Shown: positions 58,958-64,000 of the stretch, in pieces | Layout of the letters: each line of letters starts with the position of its first letter | Position numbering within the stretch: position 1 is the stretch's first letter | Notes under the pieces: generated by a model | The model's input: only the letters and a program-made list of their open reading frames with translations | Told to the model about the DNA's origin: nothing | Databases searched by the model: none | Source: CAYWKU01 sp964459325 | GTDB taxonomy: Bacteria > RBG-13-61-14 > CAYWKU01 | DNA: 64,000 nucleotides | Assembly (NCBI GenBank): GCA_964459325.1 | Contig: CAYWKU010000008.1 | Span: 62,001 to 126,000 of the forward strand | Direction: 5' to 3' | Position numbers and translations under genes: made by a program

Positions 58958-59506
58958 ATGAACGATGACGGCTTAAAGATATTTATCCTCAACAACTATA
59001 TTCGAAGGCTATGGGAATGGCTCACGATACTGGGAGTGGTATTGGCAATTGCAGCGGTCGTTATTTTCTACGAGCGCATGGGCATATTAAAGCCCGTCCG
59101 GTCATATTTTTCATATTGGGAGCTTCAAACATGGTCCATGACGGCCTTTTCGGCCACCGTGGGCTGCGTGGTGGTCGGAATTATTATGGAATTTTTCATG
59201 AAAAGGGCCGGAACCACTCCTAAATCAGCGCCATCGAACCCATCACCATCTTCAACCCGCGCCGAAACGGAAACGGAGTTGGCCTCCGCGGCATTGAGCA
59301 GGATAAGAGTATACGAGTCGGTGACCCTGTTATTCTCCGCCCTCCCGGCTTTATTTGGAACCTTTTTGTTCGCCATAGGGCGACCGGGCGACGTTTTATT
59401 GGTTTACCTCGGCATAAGCCTGGTCATGTTCATAATCTTCCTTCCCAGCCTACAGCACTCGGAAAAAACGGTAAATGCCCATATCAAACGACATACAAAA
59501 ACCTGA
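58958..59506 (+). CDS. membrane protein of unknown function, four predicted helices
   Basis: A 182-residue protein with helices at about 17-37 (LTILGVVLAIAAVVIFYE), 55-78 (MTAFSATVGCVVVGIIMEFF), 122-140 and 148-166, and a Ser/Pro/Thr-rich loop in the middle. The start is uncertain: ATG 58958 has no clear ribosome site, and a TTG at 58922 in frame is possible. It lies 18 bases before the zincin-like lipoprotein gene, so the two are probably co-transcribed. No family is recognised. Confidence 0.65.
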   Translation: MNDDGLKIFILNNYIRRLWEWLTILGVVLAIAAVVIFYERMGILKPVRSYFSYWELQTWSMTAFSATVGCVVVGIIMEFFMKRAGTTPKSAPSNPSPSSTRAETETELASAALSRIRVYESVTLLFSALPALFGTFLFAIGRPGDVLLVYLGISLVMFIIFLPSLQHSEKTVNAHIKRHTKT

Positions 59507-59524
59507 CATCGGGGCTCGGCATAA

Positions 59525-60925
59525 ATGAAACGGATGAAAGTTATCGCTGCGGTAGCACTGGCAATTGCGCTACTCAGCGCCGGCTGTAGTTACAAACTGG
59601 TAAGAAAGGGAAAACTGAACCGCCCGCTGGCAAAGGAGATAAAGCAAAAAGTGAGCGAGCGCAGGGGGTTGGAGTTCAAAGAACCGGTGGAGGCGCAGGT
59701 AATACCACGCTCCGAGGTCGGGGATTTGCTCAAAAAGGAATTTCGGGAACAATTGCCGGTCGAAGAGATAAAAAAGTTGCAGCGGGCCTACGTCAGAATG
59801 GGGCTGATAAAGCCCGGCACCGACATCGAGAAAATAATGCTCGATTTCTACGAGAGCAACATAGCCGGCTTTTATAACCCGAGAACAAAAGACTTATACC
59901 TTATAAAAGAAGTTGTACAGAAATTCTCGTTAATCGAGTTCATATTTCAGAGGGATTTGAGCGGGGAATTGATGTTGGCGCACGAGCTTACTCACGCCCT
60001 CGACGACCAGCATTACGACCTGAGAGCCCTCGAAAAACGGCACGAGCACAATGAAGACGCTCTCCTCGCCATTCAGGCCCTGGAGGAAGGTACCGCCACG
60101 CTGGTGAGCTTCGCCGTTCTCTACCGGCAGGAAACCGACATGGGGGAAGCAATAAAAGCTATGGAGCGCTACAATGAAACGTTGCGCAAGTTGATAAGCA
60201 TGGCCGCCGGGGACGTTTCTTCGGTGCTGGTGGATTCGGTGGCCTTCGCTTACATAAACGGCTCCGAGTTCGTGGGATACCTGTATAAAAAATTCGATGG
60301 GTGGAAGAAGGTAAATTCAGCCTACTCAAAGCCGCCGTCTTCCAGCGAAGAGGTGTATTTTCCGCAGAAATTCATTGATAAAAGCGACCCGCCTTCGAAT
60401 GTTACCCTTCTCGTAAGGGCCGAGACTTTCGGAGAAAACTGGAAATCCCTGGAAACGAACACGCTCGGCCAGTTGGGAGTAACGGCGCTGCTGAAAAGAT
60501 ACCTGCCCGTACCCCGGGCCGGCGAAGCCGCTGAAGGCTGGGGTGGAGACCGATACTCGGTAGTGGGAACGACGGACGGGAAACACACCCTGTGGATATG
60601 GGTGACCGATTGGGATTCTGCGGAGGATGCCGGGGAGTTTTACGCCGCTTATCGTGATTTACTTTCCGTAAAGTACAAAAATCCAGAGGAAACGGACTGC
60701 CCTTCGGGCATCTCCGAAGGCAAATGCTTCATAAACGGCGCCGATGAAATCATCCGGCTCAACCTGAGCGGCAGGCGGGTAAGCATAATAGAAGGCGCGG
60801 ACAAAAACACCCTTCCCGCCGCCATAAAATACACCCGCAACTCGCTGGTGGCGGAAAAAGCACCCGGCGAGAGCAAGGCCGGACCGTCCATCCATGCAAA
60901 TAGCAAATTCCGACCAATCCGGTAA
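59525..60925 (+). CDS. lipoprotein with zincin-like HExxH motif
   Basis: A 466-residue lipoprotein: the signal ends in LLSAGC with Cys21 as lipid anchor. The centre has MLAHELTHALDDQHYDL (HExxH at 153-157), followed about 30 residues later by ALEEGTA, where a Glu could be the third zinc ligand as in gluzincins. The second half is mixed alpha/beta and ends in a strand-rich part (VSIIEGADKNTLPAAIKY). The motif and spacing suggest an envelope metallopeptidase, unassigned to a named family. A histidine kinase and receiver follow on the same strand. Confidence 0.8.
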   Translation: MKRMKVIAAVALAIALLSAGCSYKLVRKGKLNRPLAKEIKQKVSERRGLEFKEPVEAQVIPRSEVGDLLKKEFREQLPVEEIKKLQRAYVRMGLIKPGTDIEKIMLDFYESNIAGFYNPRTKDLYLIKEVVQKFSLIEFIFQRDLSGELMLAHELTHALDDQHYDLRALEKRHEHNEDALLAIQALEEGTATLVSFAVLYRQETDMGEAIKAMERYNETLRKLISMAAGDVSSVLVDSVAFAYINGSEFVGYLYKKFDGWKKVNSAYSKPPSSSEEVYFPQKFIDKSDPPSNVTLLVRAETFGENWKSLETNTLGQLGVTALLKRYLPVPRAGEAAEGWGGDRYSVVGTTDGKHTLWIWVTDWDSAEDAGEFYAAYRDLLSVKYKNPEETDCPSGISEGKCFINGADEIIRLNLSGRRVSIIEGADKNTLPAAIKYTRNSLVAEKAPGESKAGPSIHANSKFRPIR

Positions 60926-60973
60926 AATAATTGGAATAACCGGCTTAAGGCCTCGAAATATAAAAAGAATTTC

Positions 60974-62350
60974 ATGGAGAAGGAAAAAGCCACAAAGAAA
61001 CAAATTCCTCTGCTTCCCCTCCAGTTGGAGTTGATTGACCGGCTGAGGTGGTTCATCCGGCTCAGGTGGGTCGCTGCGGCTGGAGTTATGGCCACGGTGC
61101 TCGCCGCCCGTTACGTATTCGACTTCGATAAACTTGCCATGTCCTCCCTGCTGATACTGGTGGGAGTGATAGCGGCACTCAACCTGATTTACGTCGGAGT
61201 TTTGACGAAAGTTTTCCCCGCCGGAGAGCAAATGGGAGAAAAAGACCTTCGGCGGGCTTATATTTTCGCCCAGATACAGATACTACTGGACCTGGTGCTG
61301 CTGACCCTTCTGCTTCATTACTCGGGCGGCCTGGAAAACCCGTTCAGCTTTTTCTACATATTCCATGTCATTATCTCCAGTATTCTGTTACCGAGAGGCG
61401 TGGCTTACGCATACGCCCTCATAACAGTGGTTTTGTACTCGGGGCTTATTCTCTTCGAGCAAATGGGCTGGATACCGCTATATCCTATAATCGAACCGGT
61501 ACAAGCGGGTAACAAATACCTGCTGGGCGTCATATTCGCCTTCGGCGCCACTGTTTTCATCGCCGCTTATGTTACCACCAGCATCCGGCTGCAACTGAAA
61601 CAGAAAGAAGAGGAAGCGGAAAGGGCAAGGGAAGAGCTTTCACGGCTCGAGGAGAAGAAATCCGCTTTCATGAGGATGGTAAGTCACGAATTGCGCTCGC
61701 CCATCGCCGCCATTCAGAGCTCCCTGGGGGTGCTGGTAAACCTGGAAGACGGCTGCATGGACGAGAGCACCCGCCGCAGCGTTCAACGCGCCGCCGACAG
61801 GGCTCACGGCCTATACCGCCTTACCCGCGACCTCCTGGAGTTCAGCCGGCTTACAACCCTGAGTCCCGGAGAGCGCTCGTTCGCTGAAACCGACCTCAAC
61901 AAGGTGGTGAAAAATATAGAGGCGCTATATAATAGCCAGGCACAGGACAAAAACCTGGAGTTCCGGGTAGAGCTTCCGGAGGGGGCGGTGGTCACATTTA
62001 GTGACCCCCAATCAATGGAGCAGCTGGTGGATAACCTGGTATCCAATGCGATAAGATATACGCCGGAGGGGGGTAAAGTTGATTTAAAGTTGGGCACAAA
62101 CGGGCGGTCGGCATCGATTACGGTATCCGATACGGGCATCGGAATACCGGCCCGGGACGTGGAAAAAATAGGGGAAGAATTCTATCGAAGCGAAAACGCC
62201 AAAAAATTCGCACCCGCCGGAACCGGTATCGGAGTGAGAATCATTAAGGAAATTGTTAAACAACACGGGGGAAGACTGGAGATTAAAAGTGAAGAGGGTA
62301 AAGGTTCCACATTCAAAGTGGAGCTGCCCCTGAAGCACAACCGCACGTGA
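60974..62350 (+). CDS. membrane sensor histidine kinase with six-helix N-terminal domain
   Basis: A 458-residue kinase. Six transmembrane helices occupy residues 17-205 with very short loops, so it probably senses a membrane signal or ligand (MASE-like layout). A short coiled coil leads to HisKA (FMRMVSHELRSPIAAIQSSL, phospho-His in SHELRSP) and an intact ATPase domain: N box LVDNLVSNAIRYTPEGG, G1 VSDTGIGIP, G2 GTGIGVRIIKEIV. Partner of the receiver encoded 25 bases downstream. This is a conventional kinase, unlike the two Cys-PAS kinases at 16-20 kb. Confidence 0.93.
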   Translation: MEKEKATKKQIPLLPLQLELIDRLRWFIRLRWVAAAGVMATVLAARYVFDFDKLAMSSLLILVGVIAALNLIYVGVLTKVFPAGEQMGEKDLRRAYIFAQIQILLDLVLLTLLLHYSGGLENPFSFFYIFHVIISSILLPRGVAYAYALITVVLYSGLILFEQMGWIPLYPIIEPVQAGNKYLLGVIFAFGATVFIAAYVTTSIRLQLKQKEEEAERAREELSRLEEKKSAFMRMVSHELRSPIAAIQSSLGVLVNLEDGCMDESTRRSVQRAADRAHGLYRLTRDLLEFSRLTTLSPGERSFAETDLNKVVKNIEALYNSQAQDKNLEFRVELPEGAVVTFSDPQSMEQLVDNLVSNAIRYTPEGGKVDLKLGTNGRSASITVSDTGIGIPARDVEKIGEEFYRSENAKKFAPAGTGIGVRIIKEIVKQHGGRLEIKSEEGKGSTFKVELPLKHNRT

Positions 62351-62375
62351 ACGCAATCAAAGGGGAGGGAGAAAC

Positions 62376-62768
62376 ATGAAAAAGCCCACCGTTTTACTGG
62401 TAGACGATGACGAGGACTTCGTCGAAACTCACAAACTACTGCTGGAAAAGCACGACTATTACGTTCAGGTGGCATATAACGGCGCCGAATGCATGCAAAA
62501 GCTTTCCGACGGCCTTATACCCGACCTGATAATATTGGATGTTATTATGAGCACTCCCAACGAAGGATTTGACGTTGCCAGAAACCTGAAAAACAGCGAC
62601 AAAACCCGGCTGATACCCATAATCATGCTCACCAGCGTCGGGGAAGGTTTTACATTTAAATACCGCCCGGATGAAACATGGGTTCCCGTGGACATTTTCC
62701 TGGAAAAACCGGTGCCTCCCGACCAGCTTATCAGGCAAATCAGGAAGGCCATGGGAATCTCCATATGA
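62376..62768 (+). CDS. single-domain response regulator
   Basis: A 130-residue receiver: VLLVDDDEDFV, LIILDVIMSTPNEGFD (phospho-Asp), IIMLTSVGEGF and FLEKPVPPDQL with the conserved Lys. There is an insertion before the Lys (TFKYRPDETWVPVDI), like that in the receiver at 18315. No output domain. A strong AAAGGGGAGGGAG site precedes the ATG. It forms an operon with the preceding kinase. Confidence 0.9.
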   Translation: MKKPTVLLVDDDEDFVETHKLLLEKHDYYVQVAYNGAECMQKLSDGLIPDLIILDVIMSTPNEGFDVARNLKNSDKTRLIPIIMLTSVGEGFTFKYRPDETWVPVDIFLEKPVPPDQLIRQIRKAMGISI

Positions 62769-62813
62769 AAAACGCGCTGGATAAAAATCGAAGGGCCTGA
62801 GACCCGGGTAATT

Positions 62814-63473
62814 TCATTCCCCTTCTATCCGTTCAATCACCCCTTTTAATTGAGTCAGTGAATCCACCAAATATTGAGCCCCTTCCCTCTTCAATTCCTC
62901 CACTCCGCCTATTCCGTAAGTTACGGCGCACGGTATCGCCCCGGCGCTTGAGGCGGAGCGGATATCGGGAAAGCCGTCTCCTACCATTACGGTGGAGCCG
63001 ACCTCGACTCCCAACTCCCGGCAGGAGTAAATTAGCGCGGCGGCATCCGGCTTCATCGCCGGATAGAGTTCCCCTCCGAAAACGCGGTCCATGTAATCGC
63101 TTATGCCCAGGGTGGAGAGTATTTTATCCGCGTAAGCCTTTCGCTTGTTGGTGACTACCGCTTTCGGATAACCATCGAGGTCTGCAAGACACTGCGCCAC
63201 GCCTTCGTAAACGTAAGTGTTATCCACGCAATGCTCCCAGTAATGTTCCCTGAAGGTAACCACCGCTTCTTCCAGAAAATCCCCGTCTTCCACATCGAGA
63301 GCCCTCTTGAGAGTTTCCCTCAATCCCAGTCCCACGTGGGTTTTTACTTCTTGCAGGGCTTTGGGGCCTTTTCCCCGCTTATTCAAAACGAAGTTTACGC
63401 TGTCGGTGATATCCTGAAACGAATCCACCAGTGTACCGTCCAGGTCGAACAAAACCGCTTGTATTTTCGGCAT
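62814..63473 (-). CDS. gph: HAD-family phosphatase (phosphoglycolate phosphatase-like)
   Basis: A 219-residue HAD hydrolase. Motif I is FDLDGTLVDSF (nucleophile Asp), motif II VTNKRKAYADKIL, and motifs III/IV are MKPDAAALIYSCRE and VMVGDGFPDIRSASSAGA. The cap is helical, as in Gph, which recycles 2-phosphoglycolate from DNA repair; other small phosphosugars are possible substrates. Convergent with the receiver gene upstream. Confidence 0.9.
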   Translation of the reverse strand: MPKIQAVLFDLDGTLVDSFQDITDSVNFVLNKRGKGPKALQEVKTHVGLGLRETLKRALDVEDGDFLEEAVVTFREHYWEHCVDNTYVYEGVAQCLADLDGYPKAVVTNKRKAYADKILSTLGISDYMDRVFGGELYPAMKPDAAALIYSCRELGVEVGSTVMVGDGFPDIRSASSAGAIPCAVTYGIGGVEELKREGAQYLVDSLTQLKGVIERIEGE

Positions 63474-63559
63474 GACTCCATTTTATGCGCCCCTCCCCTC
63501 CCCGTCAACGCCTCCCCCTATACTTGACTACCCGCCCGCCGGAGTTAACAATGGTCTGA

Positions 63560-64000
63560 ATGACCGTATATACCGAAAGCTGCCTCGTCTGCGGCTCAAT
63601 TCATATCGAATATCTGTGGAGTGCATTCGATGCCTCAGGGTCTTCCTGGAATTATCACAAGTGCGGCGAATGCGGATTAATATTTCTCAATCCCCGGCCC
63701 CAAGGTCGGGAGCTTGAAAAATACTACGACCGCGCCTACTACGGGCCGGGGCATCAAAGGTTCAGGCAAAACGTGGAGGGGGCGGTTCTGGCGTTCAGAA
63801 AAGCCCGAGCGCGGCGGACTTCGCGCTTAATGCCGGAGGGCGGCTACCTCCTGGACGTGGGTTGCGGCCGGGGCGTATTTATCAGCCTGCTCGAAAAAAA
63901 AGGATACAGGTGCTTCGGCACGGAGCGATACCACCCGGCGGCGCGCGACGCGGCGCAATTGGCGAAAGTTATAGTAAGTGACGGCGAAAACATAAGCTTC
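63560..64000 (+). CDS. class I SAM-dependent methyltransferase (partial, cut by window end)
   Basis: The first 147 residues of a methyltransferase. An N-terminal zinc-binding part (CLVCGS near residue 8-13, CGECGLIFLNPRP near 36-48) is followed by a YYDRAYYG segment and the SAM-binding motif GGYLLDVGCGRGVFISLLE. This layout, a Cys4 ribbon plus methyltransferase, is typical of enzymes acting on sugar or lipid intermediates in envelope polysaccharide clusters. The gene runs off the window. No strong ribosome site precedes the ATG. Confidence 0.85.
   Translation, partial: MTVYTESCLVCGSIHIEYLWSAFDASGSSWNYHKCGECGLIFLNPRPQGRELEKYYDRAYYGPGHQRFRQNVEGAVLAFRKARARRTSRLMPEGGYLLDVGCGRGVFISLLEKKGYRCFGTERYHPAARDAAQLAKVIVSDGENISF

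Overview
The window (64 kb, GC-rich) looks like a chromosomal segment of a Gram-negative anaerobic or microaerophilic bacterium. An Hmc/Tmc-type transmembrane electron-transfer complex, a sigma-54 activator, cysteine-containing PAS kinases, superoxide reductase, rubredoxin, rubrerythrins, cytochrome bd and a 2-oxoacid:ferredoxin oxidoreductase all resemble the gene content of Desulfobacterota and of uncultured phyla with similar metabolism. No ribosomal RNA or other phylogenetic marker allows a firm assignment. Dispersed short palindromic repeats, several toxin-antitoxin modules (two decayed) and the absence of phage or IS genes mark the intergenic space.

Region 1 (1-9.1 kb): housekeeping and membrane genes (DUF2752, YIP1, gpsA, a PilB-type ATPase translationally coupled to a zinc-ribbon membrane protein, an NYN-domain RNase-like protein, an NhaD antiporter), then a decayed HepT/MntA pair and tRNA-Val(CAC). 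Region 2 (9.4-20 kb): a sigma-54 activator divergent from a four-gene Hmc-like complex whose NrfD-type subunit is fused to a six-haem cytochrome c domain. Two receiver-only response regulators and two histidine kinases follow. The activator and both kinases carry PAS domains with a shared Cys pattern, so the segment reads as one redox-sensing and electron-transfer unit. A sigma-54 promoter and palindromic operators lie in the divergent intergenic region.

Region 3 (20-38 kb): vapBC-like pair and a site-2 protease, then a long run on the minus strand: TIGR02757 protein, cydBA, HEAT-repeat protein, rubredoxin (52 aa), DUF255 thioredoxin protein, DJ-1/PfpI protein, superoxide reductase, exported Fe/Mn SOD, KorBA, two ferritin-like proteins, two rubrerythrins, an SO_0444-type metal exporter and a 3-hydroxyacyl-CoA dehydrogenase. 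This is an oxygen and metal defence island. Tandem perfect palindromes lie in front of the DJ-1 gene.

Region 4 (38-54.5 kb): LOG-family proteins, a chemoreceptor, apt, LysM/M23 lipoprotein, YqaA-like protein, Na/Pi cotransporter with PhoU tail, a divergent PstB-like protein that has lost every catalytic ABC residue, an intact MntA/HepT pair, the primary sigma factor with a perfect consensus promoter, a DUF4258 pair lying between direct repeats derived from the 3' end of the adjacent PHP gene, nadA and a large FAD/Fe-S oxidase. Region 5 (54.5-64 kb): a hicBA module with hicA broken by an in-frame TGA and flanked by near-identical direct repeats, a repeat-rich spacer, uvrB, a TatT-like TPR protein, a zincin-like lipoprotein, a membrane histidine kinase with its receiver, a phosphoglycolate phosphatase-like HAD protein, and a methyltransferase cut by the window end.
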